Shown: positions 1 to 5,100 of the stretch, piece by piece
How the letters are laid out: the number at the start of each line of letters is the position of its first letter
Position numbering within the stretch: position 1 is the first letter of the stretch
Notes under the pieces: model-generated
Databases searched by the model: none
The model's input: the letters and a program-made list of their open reading frames with translations, nothing else
Told to the model about the DNA's origin: nothing
Source of the DNA: Flavimaricola sp.
Lineage (GTDB): Bacteria; Pseudomonadota; Alphaproteobacteria; Rhodobacterales; Rhodobacteraceae
Assembly: GCA_023300365.1 (NCBI GenBank)
Contig: JALZWD010000090.1
Location: 1-5,100, forward strand
Reading direction: 5' to 3'
DNA: 5,100 nucleotides
Position numbers and translations under genes: made by a program

Positions 1-78
1 GCTGGACGTCCGACGGGGCGGGATCGACGCAAGCGTGATCAAATGGCGCGGGATGCGAAGGCTTCTTGGCTTGAATGA
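1..78 (+). CDS. C-terminal tail of an upstream gene, probably an S4-domain (Hsp15-like) RNA-binding protein (partial)
   Basis: Frame 1 is open from the first base to a TGA at 76-78, giving 25 residues that begin AGRPTGRDRRKRD and end KASWLE. The tail is very basic. The GRPT(K/G)RDRR motif is what I know from the C-terminus of bacterial S4-domain heat-shock protein 15 homologues, which bind RNA or the 50S subunit through an N-terminal S4 domain and a basic tail. In Rhodobacteraceae this gene commonly sits directly upstream of fdxA and carD, which is the arrangement here. The S4 domain itself lies outside the window, so the name rests on a short tail plus gene order. The 54 bases to fdxA hold no obvious terminator, so co-transcription with fdxA is possible. 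That the frame is coding is fairly likely; the product name is less certain. Confidence 0.6.
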   Translation, partial: AGRPTGRDRRKRDQMARDAKASWLE

Positions 79-132
79 TCGGCGTTGCTGCTCTAGCTAG
101 CATCGTGAAAAAACGACGGAAGCCCGCCCAAA

Positions 133-468
133 ATGACCTATATCGTCAACGATAGCTGTATCGCCTGTAAATACACTGACTGCGTCGAAGTCTGTCCTGT
201 GGATTGCTTTTACGAAGGCGAGAATATGCTGGTGATCCACCCCGATGAATGCATCGATTGCGGTGTTTGCGAGCCGGAATGTCCTGCGGATGCGATCCGC
301 CCGGATACCGAGCCGGATATGGAAAAATGGGTTGAGTTTAACCGCAAGTATTCTGAGATGTGGCCGGTTATTATCACCAAGAAAGATCAGCTTCCGACCG
401 CCGAAGAGATGGACGGAAAAGAGGGCAAGATGGAGCTGTTCTCGGAAAAGCCCGGCGAGGGCGGCTGA
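133..468 (+). CDS. fdxA: 7Fe ferredoxin ([3Fe-4S][4Fe-4S]), FdxA / Azotobacter FdI type
   Basis: This is a small soluble cytoplasmic electron carrier of 111 residues, close to the 106 of Azotobacter vinelandii FdI. Nine cysteines are visible, at 9, 12, 17, 21, 25, 40, 43, 46 and 50. By alignment with FdI, C9, C17 and C50 should bind the [3Fe-4S] cluster, and C21, C40, C43 and C46 the [4Fe-4S] cluster. C12 and C25 match the non-ligand cysteines of FdI. The blocks [18 protein letters not shown] and [16 protein letters not shown] are near-diagnostic. A C-terminal extension (about 60-111, with [10 protein letters not shown] and a [10 protein letters not shown] segment) is the part that wraps the core in FdI. 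The start is supported by GGAAG at 118-122, ten bases upstream. Its redox partner cannot be told from this window. The gene lies between the S4-type gene and carD, a common Rhodobacteraceae order. Confidence 0.96.
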   Translation: MTYIVNDSCIACKYTDCVEVCPVDCFYEGENMLVIHPDECIDCGVCEPECPADAIRPDTEPDMEKWVEFNRKYSEMWPVIITKKDQLPTAEEMDGKEGKMELFSEKPGEGG

Positions 469-470
469 GT

Positions 471-514
471 CGGTTAGGGCGCGTGTCCCCGCGCGGACGG
501 GCGTGTAACCGTTT
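471..514 (+). terminator. Candidate fdxA terminator hairpin
   Basis: Two bases after the fdxA stop, CGGTTA (471-476) pairs with TAACCG (506-511). Inside it, CGC (480-482) pairs with GCG (501-503) and GTCC (485-488) with GGAC (495-498), leaving the loop CCGCGC. Only three T bases follow (512-514), so this is an imperfect intrinsic terminator or a 3'-end protecting hairpin. It separates fdxA from the carD promoter that follows. Confidence 0.45.
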
Positions 515-568
515 GATTAGTATGGATTTATCGCTGGAAGTTTGCCGCTTTTTTTGATGTGGTTTTTG

Positions 569-577
569 TGATATACT
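569..577 (+). promoter_or_regulatory. Extended -10 promoter for carD
   Basis: TGATATACT at 569-577 is an extended -10 element (TGn followed by TATACT). It is preceded by a seven-T run at 549-555 in place of a recognisable -35 hexamer. Transcription would start near 584, giving a leader of about 106 bases before the carD ATG at 690. The -10 carries T at its last position (-7), unlike many Rhodobacter promoters. No competing -10/-35 pair in the 469-689 gap looked as good. Confidence 0.55.
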
Positions 578-624
578 CTGCCCAACGATGCGAAATATTT
601 TTTAAGTCACCAGCCTGACAGTCC

Positions 625-655
625 TGCCCGACGGAGCCATTGGCACCGCTGGGCA
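625..655 (+). other. Long imperfect hairpin in the carD leader
   Basis: The stretch folds on itself around an ATT loop at 639-641. It has TGCCC (625-629) with GGGCA (651-655), a G-T wobble at 630/650, CGG (632-634) with CCG (646-648), and GCC (636-638) with GGC (642-644). The only mismatches are A631/C649 and A635/A645. That makes 11 Watson-Crick pairs plus one wobble. No T run follows, so it is not an intrinsic terminator. It sits 34 bases before the carD start and leaves the ribosome binding site at 681-686 free. It could be a leader structure or, as DNA, an operator-like inverted repeat. Confidence 0.45.
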
Positions 656-689
656 ATTTGCGTGCCGAGGTGCGCCCGAGAGGAAGACC

Positions 690-1202
690 ATGAGTAAGAA
701 GAAACGCGAATTTAACCCAGACGATTTTGTCGTCTATCCCGCCCACGGTGTTGGCAAGGTTGTGTCGATCGAAGAGCAAGAAGTGGCCGGCTTTGAGCTT
801 GAGCTGTTTGTGATTGCCTTTGAAAAAGACAAAATGACCTTGCGTGTGCCAACCCACAAGGCCACCGAAGTGGGCATGCGCGCCCTTTCATCGCCCGATG
901 TGGTGGCCCATGCGATGAAGACACTGAAGGGCAAGGCCAAGGTTAAGAAAGCCATGTGGTCGCGGCGTGCGCAGGAATATGAACAAAAGATCAATTCGGG
1001 CGATTTGATTGCGATTGCTGAAGTGGTGCGTGACCTGCACCGCCAAGACGATCAACGCGAGCAAAGCTACTCCGAGCGGCAGTTGTATGAAGCGGCATTG
1101 GAGCGCTTGACCCGCGAGATCGCGGCTGTGTCCAACAATGATGAGGCCGCAGCAGGGGCCGAGATCAATGACGTGCTGGTGAGCCGCGCCGCCGCCGCCT
1201 GA
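690..1202 (+). CDS. carD: CarD/CdnL-family RNA polymerase-binding transcription regulator
   Basis: CarD binds the RNA polymerase beta subunit and stabilises the open promoter complex, so it acts globally at initiation. The protein has 170 residues. The N-terminal RNA polymerase interaction domain (about 10-70) shows the family hallmark VVYPAHGVGKV at 14-24, followed by a small beta-rich segment ending in LRVPTHKATEVGMRALSS. The C-terminal helical DNA-binding domain (about 70-150) carries MWSRRAQEYEQKINSGD, with W90 in the place of the tryptophan that mycobacterial and Thermus CarD wedge into the upstream edge of the bubble, then IAEVVRDLHRQD. The tail (150-170) is acidic, then alanine-rich. 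AGGAAG at 681-686 places the ATG well. The gene appears monocistronic, with its own extended -10 promoter upstream and a strong terminator directly downstream. The start and the family are secure. Confidence 0.95.
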   Translation: MSKKKREFNPDDFVVYPAHGVGKVVSIEEQEVAGFELELFVIAFEKDKMTLRVPTHKATEVGMRALSSPDVVAHAMKTLKGKAKVKKAMWSRRAQEYEQKINSGDLIAIAEVVRDLHRQDDQREQSYSERQLYEAALERLTREIAAVSNNDEAAAGAEINDVLVSRAAAA

Positions 1203-1222
1203 GCCTTGGTTAATCCAAATGA

Positions 1223-1261
1223 AAAAGCCGTGCCCTGGCGGGCGCGGCTTTTGCTGTTTTT
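1223..1261 (+). terminator. Strong intrinsic terminator after carD, probably bidirectional
   Basis: AAAAGCCGTGCCC (1223-1235) pairs over 13 bases with GGGCGCGGCTTTT (1240-1252), with a single G-T wobble (1231/1244) and the loop TGGC. Five T bases at 1257-1261 follow shortly after. Because the stem starts with an A run (1222-1226), the reverse strand also reads stem plus five T bases, so it could also stop purD transcription arriving from the right, although purD ends about 270 bases away. Confidence 0.88.
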
Positions 1262-1309
1262 ATAGGTGTTTGAAGCACCGTGCTCGCAGATTGGCGCGGC
1301 GTTGTGCCT

Positions 1310-1342
1310 GCGCAAAGCTGCGCCTCCGGCGGGAGGTATTTT
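1310..1342 (+). repeat. REP-like GC-rich hairpin element of Rhodobacteraceae type
   Basis: Two overlapping stems are visible. GCGCA (1310-1314) pairs with TGCGC (1319-1323), and CCTCC (1323-1327) pairs with GGAGG (1332-1336) around GGCG. TATTTT follows at 1337-1342. From memory, the core CCTCCGGCGGGAG followed by TATTT recurs in intergenic gaps and gene ends of many Rhodobacteraceae genomes. Only one copy is present in this window, so its repeat status is knowledge-based, not seen here. It might act as a second, weaker terminator on the + strand. Confidence 0.5.
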
Positions 1343-1530
1343 AGGCAAGATGAGACCCATCTGTGGGATCTTGACCGCGCCGGAACCGCGCTTTTCGCGG
1401 GCGTGACGGGCCCTGTCGTGGCGTGTGATATCGCCTGTGCTGGTCTTGGCGCCGCCGTAATTTTTGGTTTCCATTGGTTTCATCGGCCCAGACCTTTGAC
1501 AAAGCCGCGTCTAGGTTGGGGTGGGGCAGG
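1343..1530. other. Intergenic stretch without an identifiable gene
   Basis: This is the rest of the gap between the carD terminator and the purD stop. I see only a small hairpin, CCGCG (1386-1390) with CGCGG (1396-1400) around CTTTT, and no T run on either strand that would mark a dedicated purD terminator. Open frames cross it on both strands. None has a family motif or a convincing ribosome binding site, and the - strand ones run on into the REP-like element and carD, so I treat them as chance. Confidence 0.5.
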
Positions 1531-2796
1531 TTAAAGGGCGCGCCAGCCGATGTCTGTGCGCAAGAACCCTTGGGGCCAGGTGATGGTTTTGGTGGCGGCA
1601 TAGGCGCGTTGGTGGGCCTCGGCCAGTGTCTCGCCGCGGCCGGTGACCGCGAGGACGCGTCCGCCTGTGGCGATGGTTGTGCCGTCTTTTGTTTCGGTGC
1701 CTGCGTGGAATGTCATGTTTTGACTGTCCTGAGGGAGGCCGTCGAGGCCTTTGATTTTGGTGCCTTTTTCATAGTCGCCGGGATATCCTTTGGCGGCCAT
1801 GACAACCGTGAGCGCATGGTCGTTGGCCCAATTTACCGTCATTTCGCCCAAGCGGCGCTGGGCGCAGGCAAGGATCAGGTCGAGGATTTGGCCGCCAAGG
1901 CGCATCATCAAAACCTGGCATTCGGGGTCGCCAAACCGGGTGTTGTATTCGATCAGGCGCGCGCGGCCCGTGTCTTCGATCATTAACCCTGCGTAGAGCA
2001 CGCCCTCGAACGGTGTGCCGCGTTTGGCCATCTCGTTGATTGTGGGTTGGATAATGTCGTCGAGAACCTGTTTTTGGATCGTCTCGGTCAGGCAGGGGGC
2101 GGGGGAATATGCGCCCATGCCGCCGGTATTGGGGCCGGTGTCGCCATCATAGGCGCGTTTGTGGTCTTGGGCTGTGCCGACGGGCAGGATCGAGGTGCCG
2201 TCTGAGAGGATAAAGAACGAGGCCTCTTGGCCGAACATGCATTCCTCAATCACCACGCTGGCGCCCGCCGCGCCGTATGTGCCGCCGAACATATCGTCAA
2301 TTGCGGCGTGGGCCTCGGCGAGTGTTTCGGCCACAACCACGCCTTTGCCCGCCGCCAAGCCGTCGGCCTTGATGACGATGGGCGCGCCTTGTTGGGTGAC
2401 GTAGTCTTTGGCGGTTGTGGCGTCTTCGAAGCGTTTCCAATCGGCGGTTGGGGCCCCTGCGGCGTCGCAGATCGTTTTTGTGAAAGTTTTGGAGCTTTCA
2501 AGCTGGGCTGCGGCAGCGGAAGGTCCGAAAACCGCAAGGCCCATGGCGCGCAATGTATCGGCCACACCCGCCGCCAAGGGGGCCTCGGGCCCGATTATGA
2601 CCAGATCAATGGTGTTGTCTTGGGCAAAGGCCGCGACCGCATCGCCATCAAGGATATCAATATCTGCGTTTTCGGCAATTTGGCCTGTGCCGGCATTGCC
2701 CGGAGCCACGATCAGGCGATCACATTTGGGGTTTTGCAAAATCGCCCAAGCCAGAGAATGTTCGCGCCCGCCCGATCCGAGAATAAGGATGTTCAT
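1531..2796 (-). CDS. purD: Phosphoribosylamine-glycine ligase (GAR synthetase)
   Basis: This enzyme catalyses the ATP-dependent joining of glycine to 5-phosphoribosylamine, the second step of de novo purine synthesis (EC 6.3.4.13), in the cytoplasm. The 421 residues match the usual monofunctional bacterial length of about 420-430. In order, they show the N-terminal MNILILGSGGREHSLAW (1-17), GPEAPLAAG (69-77), the ATP-grasp strand VIKADGLAAGKGVVVA (141-156), EECMFGQEASFF (184-195), DHKRAYDGDTGPNTGGMGAY (211-230), the signature RFGDPECQ (287-294), and a C-terminal domain with ATGGRVLAVTGRG (376-388). The open frame extends 193 codons further upstream into the opposite strand of xseA. The ATG at 2796 is chosen because the protein family begins there and AGGAG (2804-2808, reverse strand) lies seven bases before it. 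The gene is divergent from xseA across 75 bases. Confidence 0.97.
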   Translation of the reverse strand: MNILILGSGGREHSLAWAILQNPKCDRLIVAPGNAGTGQIAENADIDILDGDAVAAFAQDNTIDLVIIGPEAPLAAGVADTLRAMGLAVFGPSAAAAQLESSKTFTKTICDAAGAPTADWKRFEDATTAKDYVTQQGAPIVIKADGLAAGKGVVVAETLAEAHAAIDDMFGGTYGAAGASVVIEECMFGQEASFFILSDGTSILPVGTAQDHKRAYDGDTGPNTGGMGAYSPAPCLTETIQKQVLDDIIQPTINEMAKRGTPFEGVLYAGLMIEDTGRARLIEYNTRFGDPECQVLMMRLGGQILDLILACAQRRLGEMTVNWANDHALTVVMAAKGYPGDYEKGTKIKGLDGLPQDSQNMTFHAGTETKDGTTIATGGRVLAVTGRGETLAEAHQRAYAATKTITWPQGFLRTDIGWRAL

Positions 2797-2811
2797 GTGG
2801 CGGCTCCTACC

Positions 2812-2840
2812 TTGGGTTTTGGTTGGCGCTGTTCTATGTT
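2812..2840 (+). promoter_or_regulatory. Candidate xseA promoter
   Basis: TTGGGT (2812-2817) and TATGTT (2835-2840) are separated by 17 bases. Transcription would start near 2847, about 25 bases before the xseA ATG. Both hexamers are imperfect, so the call rests on spacing and position. The -10 overlaps that of the candidate purD promoter on the other strand. Confidence 0.35.
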
Positions 2841-2859
2841 TGGGGGCAGATAAGGGCAA
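2831..2859 (-). promoter_or_regulatory. Candidate purD promoter
   Basis: Read on the reverse strand, TTGCCC (2854-2859) and TAGAAC (2831-2836) are 17 bases apart. Each matches four of six consensus positions. The start would lie near 2824, leaving a leader of about 27 bases ahead of the purD ATG at 2796. I see no PurR-type operator or purine riboswitch in this short leader. Confidence 0.35.
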
Positions 2860-2871
2860 GGGCCACGAGAT

Positions 2872-4233
2872 ATGGATTTGTTTGACGACACACCGCAAGC
2901 CGACGACCCGGAGGGCAATATGCCGGAATTTACCGTCGGCGAGCTTTCTGGTGCGGTGAAAAAGGCGATTGAGGGTGGTTTTGGCCATGTGCGTGTGCGC
3001 GGCGAAGTGGGGCGTGTGTCGCGGCCTGCGTCGGGGCATTTGTATCTTGATCTGAAGGATGATCGCGCGGTTTTGGCGAGCATCATTTGGAAGGGGCAGG
3101 CGGCGAAATTGGCGCATCTGCCCGAGGAGGGGATGGAGGTGATCGCCACCGGGCGGCTGACAACATTCCCCGGGCAATCGCGCTATCAGATGGTGATTGA
3201 GGATATCCGGCCTGCGGGTGCGGGGGCCTTGATGGCGATGTTGGAGAAGCGGCGGGCGGCTTTGGCCGAAGAGGGGCTTTTTGCGGCCGAGCGTAAGCAG
3301 GCGATCCCGTATTTGCCGGGTATTATTGGTGTGGTGACGTCGCCCTCGGGGGCGGTGATCCGCGATATTTTGCACCGTTTGCGCGACAGGTTTCCATCCA
3401 AGGTTTTGGTGTGGCCGGTGGCCGTGCAGGGGCAGAAATCTGCAGCAGAGGTGAGTGCAGCAATTGCGGGGTTTAATGCATTAACGCCGGGGGGCGCCTT
3501 GCCGCGGCCAGATTTGATTATTGTGGCGCGTGGTGGCGGATCTTTGGAGGATCTTTGGGGGTTCAACGAGGAGGTCGTGGTGCGGGCGGCGGCGGCGAGT
3601 GCGATCCCGCTTATATCGGCTGTGGGGCACGAGACGGATACGACGTTGATTGATTATGTGTCCGATATTCGCGCACCCACGCCGACGGCGGCGGCCGAGA
3701 TGGCGGTGCCTGTGCGGCTTGAGTTGCTGGGCGCTGTGGATCAGGCGGGCGGGCGTTTGCGGCGTGCTTTGAGCGAGGGTGTGACGCGGCGCGGACAGCG
3801 TGTGCGCGATTTGGGGCGGGCTTTGCCCAAGGCCGAGCGATTGTTGGAAGGGCCGCGTCAACGGCTTGATGCATTGGCGGCGCGACTGCCCAATGCACTG
3901 CGGGCGGCCACCTCGGTTAAGAAAGAGCGGCTTGCCAAACAGGTGCTTAGCCCCGCTTTGATCCGCCGGACCGTGGCCGAGGAGCGGCGCAGATTGGCGG
4001 CGGTGCGCCTAACGCCGGACGTGATGCAGACCCGGTTTGCGACCCTATCGGACCGTGTGGCGGGGCTGGATCGTTTGCGCGAAACGCTTGGCTACGCTGC
4101 GACGTTGCAGCGGGGCTATGCGGTGGTGCGCGGCGGCGATGGGGCGGTTGTCACGGATGTGGCGGGGGCCAAGGCCGCGAAATCCCTTGAGGTGCAATTC
4201 GCCGATGGGCGGATGAATGTGACCAAGGCCTAG
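2872..4233 (+). CDS. xseA: Exodeoxyribonuclease VII large subunit
   Basis: This is the catalytic large subunit of exonuclease VII, which with several copies of the small subunit XseB degrades single-stranded DNA from both ends into oligonucleotides in the cytoplasm. At 453 residues it matches E. coli XseA (456). An N-terminal OB-fold (about 18-115) includes [20 protein letters not shown] and [16 protein letters not shown]. The catalytic domain holds [19 protein letters not shown] (151-169), [17 protein letters not shown] (218-234) and the hallmark [18 protein letters not shown] (249-266) followed by [10 protein letters not shown] (267-276). A long charged coiled-coil-like stretch (about 280-400) follows, the region expected to bind XseB. 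The C-terminus carries [10 protein letters not shown] (411-420). The ATG at 2872 fits the acidic N-terminus seen in related proteins, but a second start at 2920 has a better ribosome binding site. xseB is not in the window. The gene ends 3 bases from a convergent gene. Confidence 0.96.
   Translation: MDLFDDTPQADDPEGNMPEFTVGELSGAVKKAIEGGFGHVRVRGEVGRVSRPASGHLYLDLKDDRAVLASIIWKGQAAKLAHLPEEGMEVIATGRLTTFPGQSRYQMVIEDIRPAGAGALMAMLEKRRAALAEEGLFAAERKQAIPYLPGIIGVVTSPSGAVIRDILHRLRDRFPSKVLVWPVAVQGQKSAAEVSAAIAGFNALTPGGALPRPDLIIVARGGGSLEDLWGFNEEVVVRAAAASAIPLISAVGHETDTTLIDYVSDIRAPTPTAAAEMAVPVRLELLGAVDQAGGRLRRALSEGVTRRGQRVRDLGRALPKAERLLEGPRQRLDALAARLPNALRAATSVKKERLAKQVLSPALIRRTVAEERRRLAAVRLTPDVMQTRFATLSDRVAGLDRLRETLGYAATLQRGYAVVRGGDGAVVTDVAGAKAAKSLEVQFADGRMNVTKA
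2910..2922 (+). promoter_or_regulatory. Internal ribosome binding site and alternative xseA start
   Basis: GGAGG at 2910-2914 stands five bases before an in-frame ATG at 2920 (codon 17, [11 protein letters not shown]). The first ATG at 2872 has only AAGGG at 2858-2862, nine bases away. Starting at 2920 would remove 16 mostly acidic residues and leave the OB-fold intact. Related proteins usually carry a short acidic leader, so I keep 2872 as the main start. Confidence 0.4.
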
Positions 4234-4236
4234 GGG

Positions 4237-4635
4237 CTAGCTGCCCAAAAATGGGCTGGTGCATCCGATTGGATCGGTGGTGATGGATGTCGCCGTCCAT
4301 GGCTCGGCGGTGGGCGAGGGGGCGGCCATAAGCGTGCCGCCGCTTTGGAAAAATGTCCAACAGGGATGCTGGAATTGGCCTTGGTAGGCAAAGCAAATTT
4401 CGCTGCCGTTTTGGTACCATGTCCCCTTTTGACAGGTGCCGCCCTCGCCAATCCACGTCACGCGGTTGCCGGGGTGATAGGCCTCAACGCCCGCATAATT
4501 GCCGCTGGCGTTATTATAGGTGACGGTAAACCCGGTGACGGCGTCGGCAAAGGCGCTGGCATCCATCGGCTCTTGGGCCATAGCGGCGGTCGTGGCGGCG
4601 GCGGCAATAGCGATTGCGGTAAGACAACGGTGCAT
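4237..4635 (-). CDS. Small secreted four-cysteine protein, array member A
   Basis: Unrecognised family; no function is assigned. The 132 residues begin with a signal peptide (alanine-rich core 7-18, probable cut after AMA at 20, before QEP), so the mature protein of about 112 residues should be periplasmic or exported. There is no lipobox. Visible blocks are FADAVTGFTVTY (29-40), VEAYHPGNRVTW (50-61), CQKGTWYQNGSEICFAYQ (68-85) and a C-terminal CTSPFLGS. The mature cysteines at 68, 81, 92 and 125 could make two disulfides. It is clearly paralogous to the next gene, 3 bases upstream. AGGAAG (4643-4648, reverse strand), inside the end of that gene, lies seven bases before this ATG, which supports the start and suggests translational coupling. 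The G-W...CF.Y pattern recalls small secreted alphaproteobacterial families such as DUF995, but that is a loose resemblance. It converges on xseA with a 3-base gap. Confidence 0.85.
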   Translation of the reverse strand: MHRCLTAIAIAAAATTAAMAQEPMDASAFADAVTGFTVTYNNASGNYAGVEAYHPGNRVTWIGEGGTCQKGTWYQNGSEICFAYQGQFQHPCWTFFQSGGTLMAAPSPTAEPWTATSITTDPIGCTSPFLGS

Positions 4636-4638
4636 AAG

Positions 4639-5028
4639 TTAGCTTCCTAGAAATTCCATCGCGCAATTGATCGGTCGCGTGTTGATTTGGGTCGAGGTCC
4701 ACGTCACACCCCCGGCGTGTTGGATCGTCACGGTGCCAGTGTCATGGCTAATGTCGGTGCAATGGGTCGCGTCTTGATCTTGGTATTCAAAACAAATCTG
4801 CGGCCCTTGTGCAAACCAGCGGCCCTTTTGACAGCGGCCCTCTCCAACAAGCCAGGTGACGCGCCCGTTGGGGTGATAGGCCTCAATCCCAATGGTGATG
4901 CCGTCTTGGGCCAGATATGTCACGGTTTGGCCCGTCACCAGCGCCCCAAATTCGGGGCCAGAAAGGGCCTCTTGGGCCACCACAGGCGTGGTGCTCAGGG
5001 CCGCGATTATGATGGCAAGAACGCGCAT
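4639..5028 (-). CDS. Small secreted four-cysteine protein, array member B
   Basis: Unrecognised family, paralogous to the gene downstream. The 129 residues start with a short signal peptide (hydrophobic 3-11, probable cut after VVA at 18, before QEA). Shared blocks are LVTGQTVTY (30-38), IEAYHPNGRVTW (48-59), CQKGRWFAQGPQICFEYQ (66-83) and a C-terminal CAMEFLGS. The cysteines at 66, 79, 90 and 122 have spacings of 13, 11 and 32, against 13, 11 and 33 in member A. The DNA also keeps short identical stretches, for example the 17-base block at 4870-4886, which matches 4471-4487 and encodes EAYHP. The ATG has no ideal ribosome binding site (GGGGG at 5037-5041 is the best, eight bases away), so coupling to the gene just upstream is likely. 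That gene stops 3 bases before this ATG. A substrate-binding, inhibitor or adhesion role cannot be chosen from the sequence. Confidence 0.85.
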   Translation of the reverse strand: MRVLAIIIAALSTTPVVAQEALSGPEFGALVTGQTVTYLAQDGITIGIEAYHPNGRVTWLVGEGRCQKGRWFAQGPQICFEYQDQDATHCTDISHDTGTVTIQHAGGVTWTSTQINTRPINCAMEFLGS

Positions 5029-5031
5029 CCC

Positions 5032-5100
5032 TCAGGCCCCCAAATAGGGCCCAAGACAGGGCATTGTGTCGGATGTGGGGGCGTCATGGTAGATGTCTCC
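5032..5100 (-). CDS. C-terminal tail of a third array member (partial)
   Basis: On the reverse strand the window edge reads 22 codons without a stop and then TGA at 5034-5032. The tail ends PCLGPYLGA. It fits the end of its two neighbours: all three finish with a cysteine, three residues, F or Y, then LG and S or A at the stop. The gap to the next gene's ATG is 3 bases, the same as between members B and A. On these grounds I call it the 3' end of a third tandem paralogue. Most of the gene lies outside the window, so its signal peptide and other cysteines cannot be checked. Confidence 0.6.
   Translation of the reverse strand, partial: GDIYHDAPTSDTMPCLGPYLGA

Noticed and set aside
71..99. Possible fdxA promoter TTGAAT (71-76), 17 bases, TAGCTA (94-99)
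   Set aside because: The -10 matches only two of six consensus positions and the -35 lies inside the upstream stop region. Co-transcription with the upstream gene is as likely.
528..994. Reverse-strand open frames opposite the carD leader and 5' half
   Set aside because: They lie opposite a certain gene, share no motif with known proteins and disrupt at the promoter region; typical shadows.
1067..1601. Open frames on the - strand across the carD-purD gap, including one starting at 1483
   Set aside because: They read through the carD 3' end, the terminator or the REP-like hairpin, or overlap the purD end. They show no family motif and have no convincing ribosome binding site.
1280..1986. Two + strand open frames (1280-1534 and 1474-1986) antisense to the end of purD
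   Set aside because: Composition follows the GC-rich complement of purD and the intergenic hairpins; there is no recognisable domain or start signal.
2797..3375. A 193-codon upstream extension of the purD frame on the - strand
   Set aside because: It overlaps the well-supported OB-fold coding region of xseA and is proline/arginine-rich in the manner of an antisense shadow. PurD homologues start at MNILILGSGGREH, where a good ribosome binding site lies.
4243..4256. Hairpin GCCCA/TGGGC as a terminator for xseA
   Set aside because: The stem is only five pairs, there is no T run after it on the + strand, and the sequence is explained as the coding end of the convergent gene.
2..5100. Mobile element, CRISPR array, tRNA or rRNA
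   Set aside because: No terminal inverted repeats with a transposase, no regularly spaced direct repeats, no cloverleaf-like or rRNA-like sequence was seen on either strand. The only repeats are those shared by the array paralogues.

Overview
This window looks like chromosomal core sequence from a Rhodobacterales alphaproteobacterium (Rhodobacteraceae / Roseobacter-type). The evidence is the S4-domain protein, fdxA, carD gene order, the close match of the 7Fe ferredoxin, CarD, PurD and XseA proteins to what is expected in that group, and a GC-rich intergenic hairpin of a kind I recall from Rhodobacteraceae genomes. Genus cannot be decided from the sequence.

Layout. Positions 1-78 hold the last 25 codons of an upstream gene, probably an S4-domain (Hsp15-like) RNA-binding protein. 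fdxA (133-468, +) encodes a 7Fe ferredoxin and is followed by a hairpin with a short T run. carD (690-1202, +) has its own leader with a clear extended -10 promoter and a long imperfect hairpin, and ends in a strong intrinsic terminator (1223-1261). A 328-base gap (1203-1530) holds that terminator, a REP-like hairpin and otherwise nothing I can assign. purD (1531-2796, -) and xseA (2872-4233, +) are divergent and share a 75-base promoter region. From 4237 to the right edge, on the - strand, lies a tandem array of at least three related small secreted proteins. Two are complete (4237-4635 and 4639-5028). The third is only a C-terminal tail (5032-5100), which I found by translating the window edge.

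How the genes work together. Most are independent housekeeping functions: electron transfer (FdxA), RNA polymerase control at initiation (CarD), the second step of purine synthesis (PurD) and DNA repair/degradation by exonuclease VII (XseA; its small subunit XseB is not here). The secreted-protein array is the least explained part. Its members share an N-terminal signal peptide, an EAYHP..RVTW block, a CQKG.W block, four cysteines at nearly fixed spacing and a C-x3-[FY]-LG end. They are packed with 3-base gaps, so they are probably co-transcribed from a promoter outside the window.

I see no mobile element, CRISPR, tRNA or rRNA. Nothing here is strong evidence of a wholly new system; the paralogue array and the carD leader are the best places to look.
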